Source of the DNA: Mangrovicoccus sp. HB161399 | GTDB taxonomy: Bacteria > Pseudomonadota > Alphaproteobacteria > Rhodobacterales > Rhodobacteraceae | Reading direction: 5' to 3' | NCBI RefSeq assembly: GCF_013184745.1 | Contig: NZ_JAATVU010000032.1 | Coordinates: 1 to 64,000 of the forward strand | Length of the DNA: 64,000 bases | In this document: positions 8,589 to 16,437 of the stretch, in pieces | How the letters are laid out: every line of letters starts with the position of its first letter | Numbering within the stretch: position 1 is the stretch's first letter | The notes under the pieces: model-generated | Told to the model about the DNA's origin: nothing | The model's input: the letters and a program-made list of their open reading frames with translations, nothing else | The model's database searches: none | Program-made: the position numbers and the translations under genes

Positions 8589-9554
8589 ATGCAGTTCAGG
8601 TCAACTTTCATGCAGAACGGGAAAAATTTGCATCGTCCGCGCAAGGTTGCGGTTCTGCTGTTCGATGCCTTCTCGAACCACTGCCTGGCGAATGCGGTCG
8701 AGCCGCTTCGCGCCTGCAACAACCTGACCGGACGGAACCTCTATGAATGGGACTATGTCAGCCTGGACGGACGTCCCGTGACCTCCTCCTCGGGCCTGAC
8801 GGTGCAGACCGGCATGGCGCTGGCCGCGCATCCGGGGGGCGACTACCTTTTCGTGGTGTCGAGCTACGATTTCCAGCGCCACGGCAGGGCGGCCACGGCG
8901 CGCGGGCTGCGCGCGGCGCGGCGTCGCTTCGCCACGATGGCGGGGATGGATACCGGAAGCTGGCTGATCGCCCATGCCGGGCTGGCGGCGGGGCGGCGGG
9001 TCACGATCCACTGGGACGAGGCCGACCGGCTGGCCGAGGATTTCCCCGAAGCCGAAGTCGATCCGGCGCGGGTCCTGCATGACGGCGACCTGATTTCCTG
9101 CGGCGGGGCGACGACGACCTTCGAGCTGATCCTGGACCTGATCGAGGCGCATCACGGGCCGATGCTGCGGCTGGAGGTGTCGACGCTCTTCATGCATGGC
9201 GAGACGCGGCGCGGCGACGGCCTGCCGCCCGGGCGGGAACCCGAGGCGGGGGTGTCGCTGATGCGGCGGCGGATCGAGACGCCGGTGCCTGTGGCCGAGA
9301 TCGCCGGGGAGCTGGGGCTGAGCAAGCGCGCCTTCGAAGAGCGCTGCATGGCGCGCTACGGGCTCACGCCGCGGCGGCTCTACCTGTCGACGCGGCTGCG
9401 AGAGGCCCGGCGGATGGTGGAGACAACCGGGTTGTCGGTGGCCGAGATCGCCACGCGCTGCGGCTACAGGGACGCCAGCGCGATGACGCGGGCCTTCCGC
9501 AAGGAATTCGGGATTGCCCCGCGCGACCTGCGCGCGAGGCTGCGGCAGGGCTAG
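8589..9554 (+). CDS. GlxA/CdhR/GbdR-type AraC-family transcriptional activator
   Basis: 321 residues. The N-terminal DJ-1/PfpI-like sensor domain (KVAVLLFDAFSNHCLANAVEPLRACNNL, then DTGSWLIAHAGLAAGRRVTIHW) is characteristic of the GbdR/CdhR branch that senses glycine betaine, carnitine or dehydrocarnitine. The C-terminal 100 residues carry two AraC helix-turn-helix units (VAEIAGELGLSKRAFEERCMARYG and SVAEIATRCGYRDASAMTRAFRKEFG). Start 8589 is preferred because AGGGA lies seven bases upstream; an upstream ATG at 8538 would overlap the promoter of the divergent operon, and 8610 has a weaker ribosome site. Divergent from the acyl-CoA dehydrogenase operon, it is the likely activator of the island. 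Its TAG stop shares the CTAG tetranucleotide with the convergent aldolase. Confidence 0.87.
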   Translation: MQFRSTFMQNGKNLHRPRKVAVLLFDAFSNHCLANAVEPLRACNNLTGRNLYEWDYVSLDGRPVTSSSGLTVQTGMALAAHPGGDYLFVVSSYDFQRHGRAATARGLRAARRRFATMAGMDTGSWLIAHAGLAAGRRVTIHWDEADRLAEDFPEAEVDPARVLHDGDLISCGGATTTFELILDLIEAHHGPMLRLEVSTLFMHGETRRGDGLPPGREPEAGVSLMRRRIETPVPVAEIAGELGLSKRAFEERCMARYGLTPRRLYLSTRLREARRMVETTGLSVAEIATRCGYRDASAMTRAFRKEFGIAPRDLRARLRQG

Positions 9555-10315
9555 CCGCGCCAGCCCGGCGCGTCGGTGTCGAGCTTCGATTTCAGGTAGT
9601 CGAAATGCCGCCCGGCCATGCCGCGATACGGCTTCCAGCCCTCGGCAGTGTTGCGCGCCACCTCGTCCGACAGCACGGCGAGCGGCTTGCCGGTGGAGTG
9701 GGCGAGGATCAGCGTCTGCGCTGCCTTCTCGAAGAAATAGAGGTCTTCGAAGGCATCGGCGACGGTCGGGCCTGCGACGGTGACGCCGTGATTGCCCATG
9801 ACCAGAACCGAGTTGCCCTTCATCGCCGTGGCGAGGCGGACGCCCTCTTCCTCGGCATCGGCGATGCCGCCGAACTCGAGGTCATAGCCCACCCGGCCGA
9901 AGAACCGCGCCGTGTTGTTGTCGAGGGGCAGCACCGTCGGGTCCTTCAGGCAGGCCAGCGCCACGGCATGGGGCGAATGGGCATGCAGCACCACCCGCGC
10001 CTCGGGCAGCATCCGGTGGATCGTGCCATGCACCGTCCAGGCGGAGGCATCCGGCGCGTCAGGCCCCTGCATAGCAGACGGATCGTCGGCGTTCAGCACC
10101 AGCAGGTCATCGGGACGGATCGAGCCGAAATGCTGCCATTTGCGGTTCAGCAGGAAGGTCTTGCCGCAGGGCGACAGCGCCGCGCTGAAATGGTTGCCGA
10201 CGGACTCGCTCCAGCCGAAGCGGTCGCAGATGCGGAAAGCCGCGGCCAGATCCTCGCGGAGCCTTGTCAGCTCCGCGGGTTCCGCGGCCTCGTTGCGGAT
10301 CGCGCCGAGGCTCAT
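9551..10315 (-). CDS. class II aldolase/adducin-family protein (second paralogue)
   Basis: 254 residues; adducin/class II aldolase fold with metal ligands in LHAHSPHA and GNHGV. It is only moderately similar to the protein at 1407-2156, so this is not a recent duplication. The ATG at 10315 overlaps the stop of the dioxygenase gene (ATGA), coupling translation of the two. Such proteins cleave or isomerise hydroxylated substrates with a divalent metal. Being coupled to a gamma-butyrobetaine/trimethyllysine hydroxylase, it could act on the hydroxylated product, for example a retro-aldol step on 3-hydroxy-trimethyllysine, but this is speculation. The usual aldolase Glu is not evident. Confidence 0.83.
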   Translation of the reverse strand: MSLGAIRNEAAEPAELTRLREDLAAAFRICDRFGWSESVGNHFSAALSPCGKTFLLNRKWQHFGSIRPDDLLVLNADDPSAMQGPDAPDASAWTVHGTIHRMLPEARVVLHAHSPHAVALACLKDPTVLPLDNNTARFFGRVGYDLEFGGIADAEEEGVRLATAMKGNSVLVMGNHGVTVAGPTVADAFEDLYFFEKAAQTLILAHSTGKPLAVLSDEVARNTAEGWKPYRGMAGRHFDYLKSKLDTDAPGWRG

Positions 10316-11448
10316 TTGAACCGGCCTTCCGAGGTCAGCGCGCGGTAGGTGGAGCGCATCTCGGCCCGGTCGGCATAGCAGCCGCGCAGGTAGCGCTCGC
10401 CGCTTTCCGCCGTGTAGGCGGCGCGGCCATGGACGATGCGGTGGTTGTCGAAGACGATGCATTCGCCGGCATGGAGCGTGAATTTCATCACGAAGCGGTC
10501 GTCCTGCAGCATCTTCCCGAAGCGGACGAAGGCCGGATAGTAGCTGTCTAGCAGGTCCTGCGGCAGGTCGGAGATGTCGAACATGTGCTGGCTGATGGTG
10601 ACGCCGGTGACATTGCCGTTGCCGTCGAGCTCGATCACCCGCTGGCGCGAGCGCATGTCGTAATGGTCATGCTCGCAGTAGTAGGGCACTTCGGTCTCGG
10701 CCAGCAGGCGGAACTCCTCGGGATGCGCCTCGCGGAAGGCCTCGGCCACGGCGACGCCGTCGAGGAACAGGTTGCGCCCGCCTTCGACGGAATTGCGGCG
10801 CATGTGCAGGAACTGCACGCCCGGCGCGTATTCTTCCGCGGGCGTGTCGGTATGCATCTCCAGTGCGCCCGCCGTGTAGGCAAGGTTGGTCGGCTTGATA
10901 TGGGTCCGCACGTCGAAATAGAGGCCGAAGAAGGTCGGGCGGACATGGCCCATCAACTCGGCCGTCTCGGTCAGCGCCTCGTCGGTATCGGGCATCTCCG
11001 TGACGATGGCGACGCCCTCGACCAGGATCGCCTCGATCCAGGCGGCGACCCTGGCGGGCTCGGCCTTCAGCTCGGCATGGCTGAAGCGGGCGATGGCGCC
11101 ATAATGGTCCGCGAACCAGGCGCGGCGCGGCTTTTCCGCCGGGTCGAAGCGCGGCAGGCCCTGGCTGTAGGCCTCCAGGAAGCTCAGCGGATAGGTGGAG
11201 ACATGCGCCTCGCCCGCCCAGCCGACGGTCAGGCTGCCGCCGTCGATCTGCGCCCAGTCGGGGCGCGGCGCGGCGCCGAGATGCATGATGTCGAAGCTTC
11301 GCTCGCGGGTGGCGCTGTCGAAGGAGCTGGGGCAGTTGTCGCGCAGCCAGTAGTAGTTGAAATACGCCTCCCCAGCCGCCAGCGGCAAGGTCAGGCCCTT
11401 GTCGCCGAGGGTGACGGGATTTGCGGAGACATCTGCGAGCGTATCCAT
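10312..11448 (-). CDS. 2-oxoglutarate/Fe(II) dioxygenase of the gamma-butyrobetaine / trimethyllysine hydroxylase family
   Basis: 378 residues. Residues 1-95 resemble the N-terminal GBBH-like domain (YYWLRDNC) and about 130-370 form a TauD-type jelly roll. The Fe(II) ligands can be read as His199 and Asp201 (MHTDTPAEE) with His340 (DNHRIVHGR). Gamma-butyrobetaine hydroxylase makes L-carnitine; its paralogue trimethyllysine hydroxylase makes 3-hydroxy-trimethyllysine. The N-terminal zinc site of animal enzymes (several Cys after RDNC) is reduced to a single Cys here. First gene of a two-gene minus-strand operon with the class II aldolase, divergent from the LysR gene at 11575. The choice between the two substrates is not resolved by sequence. 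Confidence 0.82.
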   Translation of the reverse strand: MDTLADVSANPVTLGDKGLTLPLAAGEAYFNYYWLRDNCPSSFDSATRERSFDIMHLGAAPRPDWAQIDGGSLTVGWAGEAHVSTYPLSFLEAYSQGLPRFDPAEKPRRAWFADHYGAIARFSHAELKAEPARVAAWIEAILVEGVAIVTEMPDTDEALTETAELMGHVRPTFFGLYFDVRTHIKPTNLAYTAGALEMHTDTPAEEYAPGVQFLHMRRNSVEGGRNLFLDGVAVAEAFREAHPEEFRLLAETEVPYYCEHDHYDMRSRQRVIELDGNGNVTGVTISQHMFDISDLPQDLLDSYYPAFVRFGKMLQDDRFVMKFTLHAGECIVFDNHRIVHGRAAYTAESGERYLRGCYADRAEMRSTYRALTSEGRFK

Positions 11449-11555
11449 GGGAATGCCTTAACTTGGGGGGAGAGGGCGCCGGGCATGGCCGGCCGATGAC
11501 TCGCAGATTGCACAAGGTTCCGTGGTTCTGGTAGATCGTTAAAACCAAACTCAAC

Positions 11556-11571
11556 TTAATGGATCTCTTAA
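11556..11571. promoter_or_regulatory. imperfect 16-base dyad TTAA..GATC..TTAA before the LysR start
   Basis: TTAA at both ends and a central GATC give 12 of 16 symmetric positions, immediately upstream of the LysR ATG at 11575 and within the 126-base gap facing the divergent dioxygenase gene. LysR-family proteins commonly bind AT-rich dyads between themselves and the divergent target, so this is a candidate autoregulatory operator. Confidence 0.35.
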
Positions 11572-11574
11572 CTT

Positions 11575-12474
11575 ATGGAACCCCTGCCGCCGCTGCGCCT
11601 GCTGACCGTGTTCGAGACGGTGGACCGTGCCGGTTCCATGCGCGCGGCCGCCGCCGAGCTGAACGTGTCGCTGCCCGCGGTCAGCCAGTCGCTGAAGGCG
11701 CTGGAGGACCATGTCGGCGTGGCGCTTTTCGACCGCACGGTGCGGCCCGCGCGGCTGACGCAGGCGGGCCAGCAGCTGGCGCAGGCGGTGCGGGAGGGGA
11801 TCGGGCTGATCTCGGCGGCCATCGCCTCGATCCGCGCGTCGGCCTCCGGGGAGGCGCCCGCGCTGACCGTGGCCTGCACGGTGGGGATGGCGACGCATTG
11901 GCTGATGCCGCGGCTCTCGGGCTTCTACGCGGCGCATCCGGACATCCTGATCAACGTCCAGGCGATGCCCTCGGACCTGAAGCGGCGGGCACCCGGCATG
12001 GATGTGGTGCTGCGCTATGGCGACGGCGGCTGGACCGACGGAACGACGCAGGTTCTGTTCCCGGAACGCATCTGCCCGGTCGGCCATCCGGCACTGGTCG
12101 CGCGGCTGGCAGAGGCCGGGACCGGCCTCCACATGGCGCCGCTGATCCATGTCGAATTCGAAGGCGCGCGGCACTGGACCGGCTGGGCCGAGTATTGCCG
12201 CCTCAGCGGCCTGCCCGCGCCGCGCAGCCGCGGGCTGATGTTCAACACCTATGTGCAGGCGGTGCAGGCGGCGCTGCATGGCCAGGGGCTGATCCTCGGC
12301 TGGCGCTCGATCACCGAGGGGATCGAGGCCGAGGGGCGGCTGGCGCGCTGGCCGGGCGGAGAGCTGGACCTCGGCACGGCCTATCACATGACCATCGCGC
12401 CGGAAGCGGAGGCCGGGCCCGCCTGCCGGGCCTTCGCGGAGTGGCTGCTGGCCGAAGGCGCCGCTCAGCCCTGA
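11575..12474 (+). CDS. LysR-family transcriptional regulator (GcvA-like)
   Basis: 299 residues. The N-terminal winged helix-turn-helix (PLRLLTVFETVDRAGSMRAAAAELNVSLPAVSQSLKALEDHVGVALFDR) is followed by a LysR substrate-binding domain ending in the PACRAFAEWLLAE helix. The LPxLxxLxxFE-like start and VSQSLKALEDHLG are typical of the GcvA subgroup. No clear Shine-Dalgarno precedes the ATG. It is divergent from the dioxygenase/aldolase pair, which is its most likely target, and convergent with the ABC permease gene, whose 3' end it overlaps by 10 bases. Effector unknown. Confidence 0.85.
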   Translation: MEPLPPLRLLTVFETVDRAGSMRAAAAELNVSLPAVSQSLKALEDHVGVALFDRTVRPARLTQAGQQLAQAVREGIGLISAAIASIRASASGEAPALTVACTVGMATHWLMPRLSGFYAAHPDILINVQAMPSDLKRRAPGMDVVLRYGDGGWTDGTTQVLFPERICPVGHPALVARLAEAGTGLHMAPLIHVEFEGARHWTGWAEYCRLSGLPAPRSRGLMFNTYVQAVQAALHGQGLILGWRSITEGIEAEGRLARWPGGELDLGTAYHMTIAPEAEAGPACRAFAEWLLAEGAAQP

Positions 12475-13280
12475 GCGGCGCGCTTGGCCCGGTACTGCAG
12501 CCCGGCACGGATCAGCGTCGCCGCGGTCACCAGCACGATCAGGATCACCGAGACAGCAGCGATCGACGGGTCGATATTGTCCCGCAGCCCCATCCACATC
12601 CGCCTGGGCAGGGTGATCGCGTTCACCGAGGTGACGAAGAGCGTCACGCCGATCTCGTCCCAGGACAGCAGAAACGCCAGGAAGAACGCCCCGCCGATGC
12701 CGAAGCGGATGTTGGGCAGGATCACCGAGAAGATGCGGGTCCGCAGGGACGCCCCCATCGACTGCGCGGCAAGGTCGATCCGGCGGTCGAACTGCGACAG
12801 CGCGACGAAGACCATGACCACCGCATAGGGCACGCTCATCACCGAATGGGTCAGCGCGACGCCCGCCCATGTGTCATAGGCGATCACGCCGTTCCACTGG
12901 GTCAGCCGGTTGAGGAAGAAGTAGAGCGTCAGCGCCGACACCACCGGCGGCGCCACCATCGGCAGCAGCACCAGCCCGGTCATCACCTGCGAGAAGATCG
13001 GCTTGAAGAGCCAGATGCCGATGCAGAAGGCAGTGGCCAGCAGGCAGGAAAAGGCAGCGGAGGCGAGCCCGATCTTCACCGACAGCAGCACGCTGCCGAT
13101 CCATGCCGGATCGCTCAGCAGCGCCTCGTAATGGCGGCCGGACCATTCGCCCGCGGGCATGGACAGGAAGCGCTTGGGCGTGAAGCTGACCGGCACCACG
13201 GCGATCAGCGGCATCAGCAGGAAGACCGAGACCAGCGCGCCGGATGTGGACAGCGCGAGGCCGGGACGGAAGCGGGTCAT
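12465..13280 (-). CDS. ABC transporter inner-membrane permease (PotC-like)
   Basis: 271 residues with about six hydrophobic segments and the EAA loop region LAAQSMGASLRTRIFSVILPNIRFGIGGAFFLAF, as in spermidine/putrescine-type (CUT1-like) permeases. The ATG at 13280 overlaps the stop of the PotB-like gene by ATGA. Last gene of a four-gene minus-strand importer operon (ATPase, binding protein, PotB, PotC). Next to the carnitine island the cargo could be a quaternary or polyamine-type cation such as gamma-butyrobetaine, carnitine or putrescine; this is inference from position only. Confidence 0.87.
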   Translation of the reverse strand: MTRFRPGLALSTSGALVSVFLLMPLIAVVPVSFTPKRFLSMPAGEWSGRHYEALLSDPAWIGSVLLSVKIGLASAAFSCLLATAFCIGIWLFKPIFSQVMTGLVLLPMVAPPVVSALTLYFFLNRLTQWNGVIAYDTWAGVALTHSVMSVPYAVVMVFVALSQFDRRIDLAAQSMGASLRTRIFSVILPNIRFGIGGAFFLAFLLSWDEIGVTLFVTSVNAITLPRRMWMGLRDNIDPSIAAVSVILIVLVTAATLIRAGLQYRAKRAAQG

Positions 13281-14092
13281 TTCGCGAGGTCTCCGTAGCG
13301 GCGCATCAGCGTGACGAGAATGCCGGCGATGGCGGCCATCAGGAGCACGCTGACCGCGGTGGCGAGGCCCCAGTCGGGGATCTGGAAGAGCCGCAGGTAG
13401 ATCAGCTCTGCCGCCATCACGCTGCGTCCGCCGCCCAGGATCGCCGGCGTGACGTAGAAGCCGATCGAGAAGACGAAGACCAGGAGCGCTGCGCCCATCA
13501 TGCCGCTGCGGGTCATCGGGACGAAGACCTGCCAGAAGGTGCGCATCCGCGAGGCCCCCATGCCCTCGGCGGCGAGCAGGACGCGCTCGTCGACATTGCG
13601 CATGGCGGCGGCCAGCGGAAAGGCGGCGAAGGGGATCAGGTAGTGCGTCATGCCGACGATCACGCCGAACTCGTTATGGACAAGCGGCAGGGACATGTCG
13701 ATCAGCCCGGCCTTCTTCAGCCAGGTGTTGATCATGCCGCGGTTCGACAGCATGGCGAGCCAGCCGAAGGCGCGCGACAGCACCGAGATCCAGAACGGGA
13801 TCATGATGCAGAGCTCGACCAGCAGCGAGGTCAGCGCGCTGCCCCGCACCCAGAGGAAGGTCACGACATAGGCGGCCGCGACCGACAGCACCGTGACCGA
13901 GGCGCAGACGCGCAGGGTGCGCCAGAAGACGCTCTGCACCAGCGGGTCGGAGACGGCGGTCCCGTAATGCGAAAGCGTCAGCCCCGGCTCGTCGCCGGTG
14001 ACCGAAAGCTGCACGATGCCGAGGAAGGGAAGGATATAGCTCGCTCCGAGGAACAGGAGCAGCGGCAGGATGAGGACGGCGCGCGCCAGCAT
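13277..14092 (-). CDS. ABC transporter inner-membrane permease (PotB-like)
   Basis: 271 residues. An N-terminal hydrophobic helix (LARAVLILPLLLFLGASYILPFL) is followed by five further membrane segments and the EAA motif VLLAAEGMGASRMRTFWQVFVPM that docks onto the ATPase. This is the usual length and layout of PotB-type subunits. Translationally coupled to the PotC-like gene. It is separated from the upstream binding-protein gene by 49 bases containing a strong hairpin, so membrane subunits are probably made at lower levels than the binding protein. Confidence 0.87.
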   Translation of the reverse strand: MLARAVLILPLLLFLGASYILPFLGIVQLSVTGDEPGLTLSHYGTAVSDPLVQSVFWRTLRVCASVTVLSVAAAYVVTFLWVRGSALTSLLVELCIMIPFWISVLSRAFGWLAMLSNRGMINTWLKKAGLIDMSLPLVHNEFGVIVGMTHYLIPFAAFPLAAAMRNVDERVLLAAEGMGASRMRTFWQVFVPMTRSGMMGAALLVFVFSIGFYVTPAILGGGRSVMAAELIYLRLFQIPDWGLATAVSVLLMAAIAGILVTLMRRYGDLAK

Positions 14093-14110
14093 GGGGGACC
14101 CCCGTTGAGG

Positions 14111-14132
14111 GCCGCCCTCCGCAGAGGGCGGC
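14111..14132 (-). terminator. intercistronic stem-loop after the Pot-type binding-protein gene
   Basis: GCCGCCCTC and GAGGGCGGC form a perfect 9-base stem with a 4-base loop, 10 bases past the binding-protein stop and before the PotB start. There is no T-run, so partial attenuation or 3'-end protection of the upstream message is more likely than full termination. Confidence 0.6.
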
Positions 14133-14141
14133 GGGACCGGC

Positions 14142-15254
14142 TCAGGCCGAGATGATCTTCAGGTAGGCGTCGAGCGCCGCGCTATAGTTTTCCTCGTACC
14201 AGGCCATGTCGAGGGGGATCTGCCTGTCGAAATTCGCCGGATCGGTCGGGTTGAAGGGCTTCATCTCCTCGGGGATCAGCGCGTCCGCCGCCGGGTTGGC
14301 CGGACCGTTGCCCAGCAGCTCGAACAGCTTCGCCTGCCCCTCGGGCGACTGGCCCGCCGCGATGTACTTCATCGCCAGTTCCGGCCCGGCGGGGTTGTTG
14401 GCGAGGACCCCGGTGGAGCCCGGCGCGACGATGCCCTCGTCCCAGATGAAGGTGATCTCGCCCTCGGTATCGGCATGGACGACCTTGGCGCGGGTGCTCC
14501 AGATCAGCGCCATGGTGACGTCGCCGCCCAGCAGCAGCGTCTGGCTTTCGGCGCCGCCGCCCCAGAAGGCCGCGACATTGTCCTTGAACCCCGCGATCTT
14601 GGCATGGGCGCGCTCGAGATCGAGCGGGTACAGGTCCGCAGGCGCCACGCCGTCGGCCAGCAGCGCCGCCTCCCACATTCCCGCGCCCCATTTGTACATC
14701 GACCGCTTGCCGGGGAATTTCTCGGTGTCGAAGAAATCGGCCATCGAGGCCGGCGGCTCGTCATAGGCCGTCGTGTCATAGGCGATGACGTAGGAATAGA
14801 AATAGGTCGAGGCCGCGTAGTCCCATTTGAAGCCGGGGCGGATCTTGGACTCGTCCACGACCGACCAGTCGATCGGCGCCATGTAGCCCTTCTTGCCGAG
14901 CGCCTGGCCGGAGAACGGATCGCAATCCACCAGGTCCCAGGTCGGATGGCCGCTTTCGGCCTGTGCGGTGATCGCGCCTTCGGTCGGGCCGGAGCCGTCG
15001 AACAGCACCTGCACGCCGGTTTCCGCCGTGAAGGGCTTGCCGAAGGCCTCGCCCATCGCGTCGACCGCGTCGCCGCCCCAGTTGACGAAGACCAGCTTCT
15101 GGCCGACGGCCAGCGCGCGACCGGCACCGAGCCCCAGCGCCGAAGTGCCGGCCAGGAGGCCGAGCCCCTGCAGCAGCGTGCGGCGCGAAATCTGGCCCTT
15201 CTGATGGCGTTCGCGCAGGATCTCGGCGCAGTCGTTACGGAAATGGCTGTTCAT
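14142..15254 (-). CDS. periplasmic polyamine-type solute-binding protein (PotD-like)
   Basis: 370 residues. An unusually long N-terminus with SRRTLLQGLGLLAGTSALGLG looks like a Tat signal peptide (twin Arg at about 24-25), cleaved after about GRALA. The mature part matches PotD/PotF-type binding proteins: LVFVNWGGDAVDAMGEAFGKPFTAETGVQV, DLVDCDPFSG, the GGDVTMALIW.. stretch and a C-terminal PLDMAWYEENY. It captures the substrate in the periplasm for the two permeases and ATPase encoded with it. Tat export is uncommon but seen in alphaproteobacterial relatives. Confidence 0.87.
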   Translation of the reverse strand: MNSHFRNDCAEILRERHQKGQISRRTLLQGLGLLAGTSALGLGAGRALAVGQKLVFVNWGGDAVDAMGEAFGKPFTAETGVQVLFDGSGPTEGAITAQAESGHPTWDLVDCDPFSGQALGKKGYMAPIDWSVVDESKIRPGFKWDYAASTYFYSYVIAYDTTAYDEPPASMADFFDTEKFPGKRSMYKWGAGMWEAALLADGVAPADLYPLDLERAHAKIAGFKDNVAAFWGGGAESQTLLLGGDVTMALIWSTRAKVVHADTEGEITFIWDEGIVAPGSTGVLANNPAGPELAMKYIAAGQSPEGQAKLFELLGNGPANPAADALIPEEMKPFNPTDPANFDRQIPLDMAWYEENYSAALDAYLKIISA

Positions 15255-15304
15255 GGGGTTCCCTGTCGTTTTGTCTGTCTTCGGTTATGTCTTGGAGGAA
15301 GGGG

Positions 15305-16336
15305 TCAGATGACGAAGCTGTCCCGCGCGTCCCAGCCGAGCCAAACCTGCGCGCCCTCGCGGATCGCCGGAGCGGCCGTCGCAGTCGGCAGCGTCATGGT
15401 GGCGGGCACGCCGCCCGCGCCTTCGAGGATCAGCCGGGTCGAGGGGCCGAGATAGATGCGGTCGGTGACCCGCATCGGCAGCGCGTTTCCCTCGGGCTCC
15501 GTCAGGCCCAGGCGCATGTGCTCGGGCCGGATGGCGAGGTCGCTGCCCTGCCCCGCCGCCTCGGGCAGAAGGATCGGACGTCCGCCCACTGCGCCGCCCG
15601 CCAGCGGGAAGACGTTGATGTCGCCGAGGAACTCCGCGACGAAGCGGTTCGCCGGGCGTTCGTAGACATCCTCGGGCGTGCCGATCTGCTGGAGCCGGCC
15701 CTTCTCGAAGATGGCGACATGGCTGGAGAGCGCCAGCGCCTCCTCCTGGTCATGGGTGACGAAGACGAAGGTGGTGCCCAGCTCGCGGTGGAGGCGGCGC
15801 AGTTCCTCCTGCATCTGCAGGCGGAGGTTCTTGTCCAGTGCCGAGAACGGCTCGTCGAGCAGCAGCACCGACGGCTCGTAGGCCAGCGCGCGGGCGAGCG
15901 CGACGCGCTGCTGCTGGCCGCCGGAGAGCTTGGCGGGCTTCTTGTGGCCGTGGCCCTCGAGCCCGACCATGGCGATCATCTGCTCGACCCGCGCCTTGAT
16001 CTCCTTCGCCCCGCGCTTCTGCACCTTGAGCGGAAAGGCGATGTTCTCGGCCACGGTCAGATGCGGCATCAGTGCATAGCCCTGGAACACCATGCCGAAG
16101 CCGCGCTTGCCCGGCGGGACATGGGTCATGTCCTGCCCGTCGAGCATCAGGCTGCCCTCGCTCGGTTCGTAGAACCCGGCCAGCACGGTCAGGAAGGTCG
16201 TCTTGCCTGAGCCCGAAGGCCCGAGAAGCGACAGGAACTCGCCCTTCTGGACGGTCAGCGACACGTCCTGGAGCGCGCTGAAATGGCCGAACCGCATGTG
16301 GATGCCGCGCGCTTCGATCTGTGCTGGAGCTGTCAC
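15305..16336 (-). CDS. ABC transporter ATPase (PotA-like)
   Basis: 343 residues from the preferred GTG. Walker A GPSGSGKTT, Q-loop MVFQGYALMPH, signature LSGGQQQRVALARAL, Walker B LLLDEPFSALD and the switch THDQEEAL are intact. A C-terminal TOBE-like regulatory domain (LAIRPEHMRLG) is present. The GTG at 16336 is chosen for a GAGG site seven bases upstream; a more upstream GTG at 16378 has none. First gene of the importer operon, preceded by the perfect dyad at 16438-16454. It powers uptake through the PotB/PotC-like pair. Confidence 0.87.
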   Translation of the reverse strand: MTAPAQIEARGIHMRFGHFSALQDVSLTVQKGEFLSLLGPSGSGKTTFLTVLAGFYEPSEGSLMLDGQDMTHVPPGKRGFGMVFQGYALMPHLTVAENIAFPLKVQKRGAKEIKARVEQMIAMVGLEGHGHKKPAKLSGGQQQRVALARALAYEPSVLLLDEPFSALDKNLRLQMQEELRRLHRELGTTFVFVTHDQEEALALSSHVAIFEKGRLQQIGTPEDVYERPANRFVAEFLGDINVFPLAGGAVGGRPILLPEAAGQGSDLAIRPEHMRLGLTEPEGNALPMRVTDRIYLGPSTRLILEGAGGVPATMTLPTATAAPAIREGAQVWLGWDARDSFVI

Positions 16337-16437
16337 CCTGACCTCGCCGGATTGCTTCGGAAACGGGCGCCGCAGCACCCGCGGCCAACCTAGGGAGGAT
16401 CAAACAGGAGAATCAAATGAAACTTTCGCGCCGTCTT

